Assembly (NCBI GenBank): GCA_029933565.1
Contig: JAOZNY010000064.1
Coordinates: forward strand, 5,405 to 13,722
Reading direction: 5' to 3'
DNA length: 8,318 nt
Source of the DNA: Bacteroidales bacterium
GTDB taxonomy: Bacteria; Bacteroidota; Bacteroidia; Bacteroidales; F082
A program made the translations under genes and the position numbers. Shown here one piece after another: positions 1 through 7,063 of the stretch. The notes beneath the pieces were generated by a model. It saw only the letters and a program-made list of their open reading frames with translations. It was not told the origin of the DNA and did no database searches. Position 1 is the first letter of the stretch. The number at the start of each line of letters is the position of its first letter.

Positions 1-69
1 TTGGATATTCGGTGTTCAACATTCAAAAAAAGAATATTGAATATCCAATATTGAATACTGAATTTTGAA
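1..69. repeat. Inverted array of degenerate 7-bp units
   Basis: Positions 35-69 are five uninterrupted 7-bp units read on the plus strand: TATTGAA, TATCCAA, TATTGAA, TACTGAA, TTTTGAA. Positions 1-28 are four units in the opposite orientation; read on the minus strand they are TTTTGAA, TGTTGAA, CACCGAA, TATCCAA. An A-rich spacer (29-34) separates the arms. Bases 1-10 (TTGGATATTC) are perfectly complementary to 39-48 (GAATATCCAA), and 21-24 to 32-35, so an imperfect hairpin is possible. Another unit in left-arm orientation (TTCAAAA) is at 87-93. The array lies just downstream of the gcvP stop codon and may run past the left edge of the window. Similar TTGAATA-type intergenic repeats occur, from memory, in other Bacteroidota genomes. 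A role in transcript ends or as a mobile intergenic repeat is inference only. Confidence 0.7.
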
Positions 70-103
70 ATAAAACCAAATTAATATTCAAAAAAGTAAC
101 AGC

Positions 104-3016
104 CTATAACTTAGCTTCTTTAATCTCTACTTTTTCACCTTCGTATTCCTCCATTGGCAGACAAGCACAAAGGTTTCTATCGCCAAAGGCATCGTCAATT
201 TTTGCTACAGGAGTAAAGTATTTTGCATCCCTAATCCAATCCAATGGATAAGCAGCAGTTTCGCGCGAATAAGGGAAGCCCCAATCGTTGCTAATTACCA
301 TTTCGGCTGTGTGAGGAGCATTTGAAATAAGATTGTTTTTCTTTTCAGATTTCCCTTCTTCAACTTCTTTAATCTCATTTCTAATTGAGATCATGGCTTC
401 TATGAAATAATCTAATTCTTCGAGAGGTTCGCTTTCAGTAGGTTCAACCATTAATGTGCCATGAACAGGAAATGCAACTGTTGGGGCATGGAAGCCGTAG
501 TCCATAAGACGTTTGGCTATGTCGCCAACAGTAATGTCAGCAGTTTTGCTAAACTCATTGCAATCTAAAATCATCTCATGACCAACATGTCCGTTTACTC
601 CGGTATAGAGAATAGGGTAGTGGTCTTTAAGTTTTTCTTTAAGGTAGTTAGCATTTAGAATAGCCATTTTTGTTGCCTCTGTCATTCCATCACCACCAAG
701 TAATTTAAGGTAAGCATACGAAATTAAAAGCACCAAAGCACTGCCAAAAGGAGCGGCTGCAATAGCATTTATGGCTTTTTCTCCTCCCGTTCTGTTGTAA
801 ATATGACTAGGTAAAAATGGCTCAATATGTTTAGCAACACCAATTGGTCCAATGCCGGGGCCACCACCACCATGTGGAATTCCAAATGTTTTGTGGAGAT
901 TTAAGTGACAAACATCGGCACCAATAAATCCAGGGTTTGTTAGTCCAACCTGTGCATTCATATTAGCACCATCCATATAAACTTGTCCGCCATTTTCATG
1001 AACAATGGAGATTACATCTTTAATACTTTCTTCAAACACACCATGGGTGCTTGGGTAAGTAACCATAATTGCAGAAAGAAATTCACTATTTATTTCAGCC
1101 TTTTCCTTTAAATCTACAATATCAATATTTCCTTTTTCATCAGTTTTAACAACAATAACTTTCATACCGGCCATAATTGCACTGGCAGGGTTTGTTCCGT
1201 GAGCAGAAGCAGGAATCAGACAAATATTTCTTTTTTCTTGTCCATTATATTTTTGAAATGCCTTAATAACCATTAAACCGGTATATTCACCTGCTGCCCC
1301 TGAGTTTGGCTGGAACGAAACTTTGGCAAAGCCCGTAACTTCACTTAAAATGCGATCCATTTCATTAATTACTTCATGGTAGCCTTCTGCCTGCCATTCA
1401 GGAACAAAGGGGTGGATATTAGTAAACTCTGGCCAACTAACGGGTATCATTTCAGTAGCAGCATTAAGTTTCATAGTGCATGAACCAAGTGGAATCATTG
1501 TTCTGTTTAGAGCAAGGTCTTTATTTTCTAACTTAGCCATATACCTCATCATTTTTGTTTCCGAGTGGTATTTGTTGAAAATTTCATGCTCCATGAAAGA
1601 AGATTTCCTTATAAGTTGCTCAGGAATTGCTTTCGCCTTGTTTTTTTCTACTTTTGAAAAGGCTAGTTTAAATTCATCTTTGCCTATTACTTTTGCCAAT
1701 ACCGCTGATATTAGTGCAATATCTTTATTTGTAGTAGTCTCGTCGATACTAATTCCTATGTGTTTTCCATCTTCAAAATACCTGAAATTGATTTCATGTT
1801 GAAGAGAGATACTTTTAATTTTACTAGTGTCGATTCCTTCTGGTACCTCAATTAATAGAGTGTCGAAGTAGTTTTTATTAATTTGTTTATATCCTATATT
1901 TTTTAAAGTGGATGTAAGATCTACTGCTAACGAATGAATTTTGTGAGCAATTATTTTTAAACCTTCACTCCCGTGATAAAGTCCGTAGAAACCTGCCATT
2001 GTTGCCAGGAGGGCTTGAGCGGTACAAATATTAGAAGTTGCTTTTTCACGTTTAATGTGCTGTTCTCTTGTTTGCAAAGCCATGCGTAATGCATTGTTGC
2101 CATTTTTATCCTTTGAAATTCCTATAATTCTTCCGGGAATATATCGTTTGTAATCTTCTGTAGTTGAGAAGAAAGCAGCATGAGGGCCACCAAATCCCAA
2201 TGGAATTCCAAATCTCTGTGAGGTACCAAAAACTACATTAGCACCCCATTCTCCCGGGGGCTTAAGCATTACAAGACTCATCAGGTCGGCAGCAACTGCC
2301 ACTGGAATATTTGCTTCAGTTGCCTTTTTTGCAATTTCTGAATGGTCGGCAATTTCCCCTTTTTGATCTGGGTATTGCATCATGCAGCCAAATACATCTT
2401 CATTAAAAATGAACTCACCTCTTTTGGCGATAACAAGATCAATGTTTTTTGAGGCAGCTCTTATTTTCAAAACATCCAATGTTTGAGGAAACAGATCAGC
2501 AGAAACAAGAAATTTGTTTACACCTGCCTTAACTTGTTTACGTGGTCTTGCATGAAAAAACATTATCATTGCTTCGGCTGCTGCTGTGGCTTCATCCAAT
2601 AAGGATGAGTTAGCAAGAGGTAAGCCTGTTAATTCAGTAATCATTGTTTGGAAGTTGAGCAATGCTTCAAGCCGACCTTGTGAAATTTCAGCCTGATAAG
2701 GAGTATAAGATGTATACCAGCCTGGATTCTCAAAAACATTCCTCAAAACAACAGATGGGGTAATGCTATTATTATATCCCTGTCCGATAAAGGTTTTAAA
2801 AACTTTGTTCTTTCTAGAAATATTTCTAATGTGTTCAAGGTATTCCTGTTCACTCATTCCCTCTTCAATATTCAAAGGTTTGGTGAAGCGGATGTTTTTT
2901 GGTACAGTATTGTCGATTAACTCTTCTACAGAACTTATATTCATGCTTTTAAGCATCTTTTTCACATCCTGATCCGAAGGCCCGTTATGGCGCTTTAAGA
3001 AACTATTATTGCTCAT
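104..3016 (-). CDS. gcvP: Glycine dehydrogenase (decarboxylating), P-protein of the glycine cleavage system
   Basis: This is the cytoplasmic PLP enzyme that decarboxylates glycine and passes the aminomethyl group to lipoyl-GcvH. It is the single-chain form, about 970 aa, with both the N-terminal half (about residues 1-445) and the catalytic C-terminal half (about 475-940); E. coli GcvP is of similar length. The PLP-binding lysine is K709 in HLNLHKTFGIPHGGGGPG. Other family motifs are RHNGPSDQD at the N-terminus, SNICTAQALLA (about 328-338), GSCTMKLN (about 511-518), STHGVFE (about 656-662) and the tail NAPHT...PYSRE...GDRNL. The frame is intact. I chose ATG at 3016; an in-frame TTG at 3022 would add two residues. 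No Shine-Dalgarno sequence is visible. The gene has its own promoter at 3063-3096 and no glycine riboswitch in the roughly 40-nt leader. No gcvT or gcvH is adjacent. Product identity is very secure. Confidence 0.98.
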   Translation of the reverse strand: MSNNSFLKRHNGPSDQDVKKMLKSMNISSVEELIDNTVPKNIRFTKPLNIEEGMSEQEYLEHIRNISRKNKVFKTFIGQGYNNSITPSVVLRNVFENPGWYTSYTPYQAEISQGRLEALLNFQTMITELTGLPLANSSLLDEATAAAEAMIMFFHARPRKQVKAGVNKFLVSADLFPQTLDVLKIRAASKNIDLVIAKRGEFIFNEDVFGCMMQYPDQKGEIADHSEIAKKATEANIPVAVAADLMSLVMLKPPGEWGANVVFGTSQRFGIPLGFGGPHAAFFSTTEDYKRYIPGRIIGISKDKNGNNALRMALQTREQHIKREKATSNICTAQALLATMAGFYGLYHGSEGLKIIAHKIHSLAVDLTSTLKNIGYKQINKNYFDTLLIEVPEGIDTSKIKSISLQHEINFRYFEDGKHIGISIDETTTNKDIALISAVLAKVIGKDEFKLAFSKVEKNKAKAIPEQLIRKSSFMEHEIFNKYHSETKMMRYMAKLENKDLALNRTMIPLGSCTMKLNAATEMIPVSWPEFTNIHPFVPEWQAEGYHEVINEMDRILSEVTGFAKVSFQPNSGAAGEYTGLMVIKAFQKYNGQEKRNICLIPASAHGTNPASAIMAGMKVIVVKTDEKGNIDIVDLKEKAEINSEFLSAIMVTYPSTHGVFEESIKDVISIVHENGGQVYMDGANMNAQVGLTNPGFIGADVCHLNLHKTFGIPHGGGGPGIGPIGVAKHIEPFLPSHIYNRTGGEKAINAIAAAPFGSALVLLISYAYLKLLGGDGMTEATKMAILNANYLKEKLKDHYPILYTGVNGHVGHEMILDCNEFSKTADITVGDIAKRLMDYGFHAPTVAFPVHGTLMVEPTESEPLEELDYFIEAMISIRNEIKEVEEGKSEKKNNLISNAPHTAEMVISNDWGFPYSRETAAYPLDWIRDAKYFTPVAKIDDAFGDRNLCACLPMEEYEGEKVEIKEAKL

Positions 3017-3062
3017 TATCAATGATCATTAAATTTAAAAAATTCAATAAAAAAACAGTTTG

Positions 3063-3096
3063 CAAAAGTACTAATCTTTAATAACAAATTGACAAA
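3063..3096 (-). promoter_or_regulatory. Bacteroidota-type promoter of gcvP
   Basis: On the minus strand the -7 box is TACTTTTG (3063-3070), an exact match to TAnnTTTG. A -33 box TTTG lies at 3093-3096 with a 22-bp spacer, within the range known for the primary sigma factor of this phylum. Transcription would begin near 3056, giving a leader of about 40 nt before ATG at 3016. The promoter sits downstream of the hppA terminator, which supports independent expression of gcvP. The site was found by eye. Confidence 0.65.
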
Positions 3097-3123
3097 TAAT
3101 CATAAGATGTTAATAATTTCACA

Positions 3124-3156
3124 AACAAAAAAAGCCCCGCTATTTGCGAGGCTTTT
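3124..3156 (-). terminator. Intrinsic terminator of hppA
   Basis: Read on the minus strand, this is a hairpin with stem AAAAGCC-T-CGC, loop AAATA, and return arm GCG-G-GGCTTTT. The single internal non-Watson-Crick position is a permitted U-G pair on this strand, but a C-A mismatch on the plus strand, so the hairpin belongs to minus-strand transcripts. A run of seven T follows (3127-3133). It begins 18 bases after the hppA stop codon, the expected place, and separates hppA from gcvP. Confidence 0.88.
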
Positions 3157-3174
3157 AATAATATTTATTTTAAT

Positions 3175-5565
3175 TTATCCGTTTATTCTCATTTTATAGA
3201 ATGATCTCCAAACAAAATAAAGAGCAATAGCAAGAAAACCAATTCCAAAATAAGGAGCAACATCCCTAAACTGTTCTGAAATTGCAATTTCCATCGCAAG
3301 TAGTCCGAATAATGTTGTAAATTTAATTACAGGATTAAGGGCTACTGAGGAAGTATCTTTATAAGGATCGCCAACAGTATCACCTACTATAGATGCTTCG
3401 TGAAGTGGTGTACCTTTTTCACCCATGTCAACTTCAATAACTTTTTTGGCATTGTCCCACGAACCACCTGCATTTGCCATAAAGATAGCCTGGTAAAGCC
3501 CAAAGAATGCAATTGAAAGCAGATAACTAATAAATAAAGCAACCGGCGCATTAGATGTTTCAGTCGGGGCTGAGATAAATGCAAATGCAAGGGCAAATGA
3601 GAATATCGCAATAAAGATATTCCACATTCCTTTTTGCGCATAAATAGTACATATCTTAACAACTGCTTTTGATTTTTCAACGTCTGCCTTTTTAGGAGCG
3701 TCAGGGTCAAGATTGATATTATGTTTGATGTATTCTACTGCACGTGCTGCACCAGTTGTTACAGCCTGTATTGAGGCTCCCGTAAACCAGTAAATAACAG
3801 CACCACCAAGTAAGAATCCCATAATTGTGTATGGGTTAAGCAAGTTAAGAACTTCTTGAGGCTTCACGCCTAATGAATGCTCAATTACCAAAATTAAAGC
3901 AAAAATCATGGTTGTAGCACCAACAACAGCAGTACCTATAAGTACAGGTTTTGCTGTGGCTTTAAAAGTATTACCGGCACCATCATTGGCTTCTAAGTAA
4001 TATTTCGATTTTTCGAAGTCTGGTTTGAAACCAAATTCTTTTTCAATTTCAGGTGTGATTTTTTCTATATCTTCTTCAATAAGAGATAGTTCGTAAATTG
4101 ATTGTGCATTATCAGTAACAGGTCCGTAACTATCAACGGCAATTGTAACAGGTCCCATTCCCAGCATACCAAATGCTACCAAACCAAATGCGAAAATTGA
4201 AGGGTAAACCATAAGGGTATCTAGTCCGAAAGTACTCGCAAAATATGCGATAAACATTAGCATGAAGAATACCATTCCAATCCAAAATGCACTAAAGTTT
4301 CCTGATACTAGTCCTGAAAGTATGTTAAGTGAAGCACCGCCTTGTTTTGAGGCTTCAACAACTTCTTCAACATGAGTTGATTTAGGACTGGTAAACAATT
4401 TTGTAAATTCAGGTATTAATGCGGCACCCAGGGTTCCTGCACTGATAATAACCGACAGACTTATCCATAAATCATTTGGTAAGTCTTTAATAGTTAGGTA
4501 ACTAATAATAAAAGTAACTGCAATTGAAAATAATGAAGTTATCCATACCAGATTAGTAAGAGGCTTTTCAAAGTCAAGTTCATCTGCGTTTGCATATTTG
4601 GCTTTAGTAATGATGCCATTAACCCAAAATGAACCAATTGATGTTACAATCATTAGGATTCTCATAACGAATATCCATGTTAACAATTGAACCTGATAAG
4701 AAGGATCGATAACTGCAAGAAGAATAAAAGAAATAAGAGCAACACCAGTTACACCATAAGTTTCAAAACCATCAGCAGTAGGCCCTACACTGTCGCCAGC
4801 ATTGTCGCCAACACAGTCGGCAATGGTACCCGGGTTACGTGGGTCGTCTTCTCCAATCTTGAAAATCACCTTCATAAGGTCGGATCCAATATCAGCAATT
4901 TTGGTAAAAATACCACCAGCTATTCTTAATACCGAAGCACCTAGTGATTCTCCAATAGCAAAGCCAATAAAACTGGCACCTGCATATTCGCCTGGTACAA
5001 ACAATAAAATGATAAGCATCATCATCAATTCCAGAGAAATCAAAACAACACCAATACTCATTCCTGCATTTAGTGGAATATTAAGTAGTTTAATGGGTTT
5101 TCTTTCCAAAGATGCAAAAGCCATACGTGAGTTGGCAAGGGTGTTCATCCTGATGCCAAACCATGCAACACTGTAAGAACCTAGTATTCCAATTACTGTC
5201 CATCCAAGTATCATTGCCACTCCGCCAATTCCAAAGTTGGCATCTGAAAGCCATCCAAAATAGAATGCTACAGCAGAACCAATAAAGAAAAATAGGATTG
5301 CAAGGAATTTACCTTGTTGAATAAGGTAAATTTTTGCAGTTTCAAAAATAACTTGGGCAACATCGAGCATCGACTTGTGCGCCCTTATTTTTTTTACCTG
5401 AACAAACTGGTAAAAACCAAACAGGAAGCCTGCAAATGTAATCAGGAATCCCCAGTAAAGGATGTCTTGTTGTTTTACCCCATCAGGGATAACAAGATCT
5501 GCTTCGCTAGCCATTGTTATAAATGGCATTGTTAGCAAGGCAAAGAATGATAAAATTTTCTTCAT
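3175..5565 (-). CDS. hppA: Membrane-bound ion-translocating pyrophosphatase
   Basis: This integral membrane enzyme hydrolyses pyrophosphate and pumps H+ and/or Na+ out of the cytoplasm. The active-site motifs are all present: TKIADIGSD (221-229), EDDPRN (239-244), IADCVGDNAGDS (248-259), ADGFETY (264-270), DSYGPVTDNA (478-487), DGAGNT (528-533), NAGGSWDNAKK (698-708) and GDTVGDPYKD (728-737). The ADGFE glutamate (E268) matches the ion-gate region. K535 in GNTFKA occupies the position where Lys marks K+-independent enzymes and Ala marks K+-dependent ones. The protein is longer (796 aa) than typical bacterial members (about 670-735 aa): it has a signal-peptide-like N-terminus (MKKI, hydrophobic residues 4-18, then MASEA) and a charged insertion at about 494-526. 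GDNAGDSVGPTADG differs from the usual GDNVGDCAGMAADL. It is monocistronic, with a terminator at 3124-3156. The pumped ion cannot be read with certainty. Confidence 0.96.
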   Translation of the reverse strand: MKKILSFFALLTMPFITMASEADLVIPDGVKQQDILYWGFLITFAGFLFGFYQFVQVKKIRAHKSMLDVAQVIFETAKIYLIQQGKFLAILFFFIGSAVAFYFGWLSDANFGIGGVAMILGWTVIGILGSYSVAWFGIRMNTLANSRMAFASLERKPIKLLNIPLNAGMSIGVVLISLELMMMLIILLFVPGEYAGASFIGFAIGESLGASVLRIAGGIFTKIADIGSDLMKVIFKIGEDDPRNPGTIADCVGDNAGDSVGPTADGFETYGVTGVALISFILLAVIDPSYQVQLLTWIFVMRILMIVTSIGSFWVNGIITKAKYANADELDFEKPLTNLVWITSLFSIAVTFIISYLTIKDLPNDLWISLSVIISAGTLGAALIPEFTKLFTSPKSTHVEEVVEASKQGGASLNILSGLVSGNFSAFWIGMVFFMLMFIAYFASTFGLDTLMVYPSIFAFGLVAFGMLGMGPVTIAVDSYGPVTDNAQSIYELSLIEEDIEKITPEIEKEFGFKPDFEKSKYYLEANDGAGNTFKATAKPVLIGTAVVGATTMIFALILVIEHSLGVKPQEVLNLLNPYTIMGFLLGGAVIYWFTGASIQAVTTGAARAVEYIKHNINLDPDAPKKADVEKSKAVVKICTIYAQKGMWNIFIAIFSFALAFAFISAPTETSNAPVALFISYLLSIAFFGLYQAIFMANAGGSWDNAKKVIEVDMGEKGTPLHEASIVGDTVGDPYKDTSSVALNPVIKFTTLFGLLAMEIAISEQFRDVAPYFGIGFLAIALYFVWRSFYKMRING

Positions 5566-5579
5566 AATATATTAGTTAG

Positions 5580-5685
5580 ATTTAAACAAATTTCAATCGT
5601 TTGCAAAACTGGCAGCTAATATAAAAATTTAGTCTTAGTTTAGTAAAAAAAATAGATTTTGTTATTAAGACATATTTAAACAAAT
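5580..5685. repeat. Two copies of ATTTAAACAAAT in the divergent intergenic region
   Basis: The 12-mer ATTTAAACAAAT occurs exactly at 5580-5591 and again at 5674-5685, in the same orientation, 94 bp apart, between the divergent hppA and BFN-nuclease genes. The first copy would lie in the hppA 5' leader, the second upstream of both genes. It could be a paired regulator site, but in DNA this AT-rich a chance repeat is a real alternative. Confidence 0.3.
5604..5611 (-). promoter_or_regulatory. Possible -7 promoter element of hppA
   Basis: On the minus strand the sequence is CAGTTTTG, one mismatch from TAnnTTTG, placed 38 bases before the hppA start codon. It is followed by CAAAC, so the block TTTTGCAAAC is identical to that in the gcvP promoter. 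I see no convincing TTTG -33 box at the expected distance, so this is a weak prediction. Confidence 0.35.
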
Positions 5686-5726
5686 AATCTTGTTAGTAAA
5701 ATCGTAGAAACAATATACTACTGAAG

Positions 5727-5755
5727 TTTTAATAGGGATATTTTTTCTACTTTTA
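5727..5755 (+). promoter_or_regulatory. Possible promoter of the BFN-nuclease gene
   Basis: TACTTTTA at 5748-5755 is one mismatch from the TAnnTTTG -7 box. A weak TTTT at 5727-5730 is the best -33 candidate, with a 17-bp spacer. Transcription would start near 5762, about 16 bases before ATG. An A-rich stretch (AAAGATAAAA) rather than a Shine-Dalgarno sequence precedes the start, common in this phylum. Confidence 0.35.
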
Positions 5756-5777
5756 TACACTTGTTTTAAAGATAAAA

Positions 5778-6365
5778 ATGGATAAAATTAAATTGGAAAT
5801 AGTGGGTATGTCGTACAGCCAGTCGCAAAGTGGGGCTTATGCCCTTGTTTTGGGTGTGCCGGGCGAAAGCAAGAGATTACCTATAATAATTGGTGGTTTT
5901 GAAGCACAGGCAATTGCCATTGAACTCGAAAAAATGAAACCTACCCGTCCGTTAACCCACGATTTGTTTAAAAATTTCGCACAACATTTTGGTGTAAATA
6001 TTACCGAAGTAGTGATTAATAAATTTGAAGAAGGTATTTTTTATTCAAAATTACTATGTACTAATAGCGAAGGAACAACTGAAATTGATAGTCGTACTTC
6101 CGATGCTGTTGCATTGGCCATAAGATTTAAATGTCCAATTTATGTTTATTCGAATATACTTGAGGAGGCCGGAATTGTAATGAGTGATATTGATGATCAG
6201 GAAGGCGATAAAGAAGACTCTGTTTTTGAAGGAGAGGAAGTTCCGTTTGAAGATCATTTAAGTGAAGAACTTGAAGATATGCTGAAAAAAGCAATTTCTG
6301 AAGAGAATTTTGAAGAAGCCTCTAAGTTGAGGGATGAAATAAACAGGCGGAAAGATCTTGACTAA
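5778..6365 (+). CDS. Bifunctional nuclease (BFN/DUF151) domain protein with C-terminal UVR motif
   Basis: The protein is 195 aa. Residues 1 to about 135 form a BFN (DUF151) domain, shown by LPIIIGGFEAQAIAIELE (34-51), the RPLTHDL motif (57-63) and DSRTSDAVALAIRFKCPIYV (104-123). An acidic, low-complexity linker (about 136-160) follows. Residues 161-192 (LSEELEDMLKKAISEENFEEASKLRDEINR) are a UVR motif, the helical hairpin known from UvrB and UvrC. BFN proteins of plants have reported DNase and RNase activity; the bacterial role is poorly defined. The UVR motif suggests contact with a partner protein, but that is inference. No signal peptide or membrane segment is visible. ATG at 5778 fits the domain start. 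It is transcribed alone, divergent from hppA and convergent with the hydrolase gene. Confidence 0.92.
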   Translation: MDKIKLEIVGMSYSQSQSGAYALVLGVPGESKRLPIIIGGFEAQAIAIELEKMKPTRPLTHDLFKNFAQHFGVNITEVVINKFEEGIFYSKLLCTNSEGTTEIDSRTSDAVALAIRFKCPIYVYSNILEEAGIVMSDIDDQEGDKEDSVFEGEEVPFEDHLSEELEDMLKKAISEENFEEASKLRDEINRRKDLD

Positions 6366-6429
6366 ATTGTTTTAAACTAAGTTCTATATTTTTATTCTGA
6401 ATAATATTAACTTAATGAGTGTAAGTGCT
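6366..6429. other. Convergent intergenic gap without a clear terminator
   Basis: These 64 bases separate the converging stops of the BFN-nuclease and hydrolase genes. They are AT-rich and contain only short inverted matches, such as TAAGTT (6378-6383) against AACTTA (6410-6415). No GC-rich stem followed by a T run is visible on either strand. Confidence 0.5.
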
Positions 6430-6996
6430 TTAGATTTCATCCATTAACTTTTCAAAACCCCATACAGTGGCAAATTCATCAAGTAAATTAGCTAGTGTGG
6501 TTAAATGTATTGTTTCTGAGTTGTACCTTTCGCCATTAATTCCTATTCTATCAAAACATGCGGTTGCGTCTGAAATCAGATATGTTTCATAACCAAAATT
6601 ACCAGCCATTCGTGTTGTTGTCGATACACAATGATTAGTTGTTAAACCAACGATCACTAATGTATCAATGTTTGCCTTATCTAGTTGAACTTTCAGGTCT
6701 GTTCCAATAAAAGCGCTATTAACGTTTTTTGTAATTACTACTTCATTTTCAAGAGGAATCACATTTTCGTTAAATTCAAATCCATTATTTAATCTATGTA
6801 ATTTAGATTTTGTATCTGTAGAACTATGTCTGATGTGGAATAGAGGAAGATTTAACTCTCTCCATTTGATTAATATTTTACCACAAATAATCTCAGCATT
6901 TTTATTATTTCTATTTCCTCCCCAATATTCCTCATCTAAAAATGCTTTTTGAATATCAATAAGAATAAGGGCTGGTTTTTTTTCTCTAAATTTCAT
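6430..6996 (-). CDS. Isochorismatase-family cysteine hydrolase
   Basis: A 188-aa cytoplasmic alpha/beta hydrolase of the isochorismatase-like fold (PF00857). The catalytic triad is readable: D14 in LILIDIQKAF, K90 in VVITKNVNSAF, and nucleophile C123 in VGLTTNHCVSTTTRMA. The run GYETYLISDATACFDR (135-150) and the C-terminal H-x-x-x-L-A-x-L-x-x-EFATV pattern are typical of a widespread subfamily annotated only as cysteine hydrolase. The substrate is unknown; family members hydrolyse amides or carbamoyl groups of small molecules. It is unlikely to be nicotinamidase, because the metal-binding Asp/His set of PncA is not visible. ATG at 6996 follows AGGACAATAA, the nearest thing to a Shine-Dalgarno sequence in the window. 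nupG ends 67 bp upstream on the same strand, so co-transcription is plausible, which could hint at a nucleobase- or nucleoside-derived substrate, but that is speculative. Confidence 0.9.
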   Translation of the reverse strand: MKFREKKPALILIDIQKAFLDEEYWGGNRNNKNAEIICGKILIKWRELNLPLFHIRHSSTDTKSKLHRLNNGFEFNENVIPLENEVVITKNVNSAFIGTDLKVQLDKANIDTLVIVGLTTNHCVSTTTRMAGNFGYETYLISDATACFDRIGINGERYNSETIHLTTLANLLDEFATVWGFEKLMDEI

Positions 6997-7063
6997 TTAT
7001 TGTCCTAAACCAGTATATAAGTGGTTGTAATGCTGTTTATCACCTATGGTTAAACTTAGTTTA

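Noticed and set aside
1..69. CRISPR array
   Set aside because: Units are 7 bp, degenerate, contiguous and in two orientations, with no unique spacers.
1476..1802. Plus-strand open frame inside gcvP
   Set aside because: It is antisense to a strongly conserved gene, has no recognisable domain and no promoter; it is a shadow of gcvP.
3017..3062. Glycine riboswitch in front of gcvP
   Set aside because: The leader from the predicted start site is only about 40 nt and AT-rich, too short for a glycine aptamer and without its conserved features.
4802..5176. Plus-strand open frame inside hppA
   Set aside because: It lies opposite the most conserved catalytic motifs of the pyrophosphatase, and its protein resembles no family I know.
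6430..6996. Nicotinamidase (pncA) assignment
   Set aside because: The catalytic triad fits the fold, but the metal-binding Asp/His pattern of PncA is not visible, and the GLTTNHCVSTTTRMA run is typical of another subfamily.
7008..7026. AACCA/TGGTT inverted repeat upstream of the hydrolase gene
   Set aside because: The stem is only five base pairs with a nine-base loop; no support beyond chance.
7051..7063. Palindrome TAAACTTAGTTTA just after the nupG stop codon, as a terminator or operator
   Set aside because: It is short, has no GC and no following T run, and palindromes of this size are common in AT-rich DNA. It does not break the proposed nupG-hydrolase unit.
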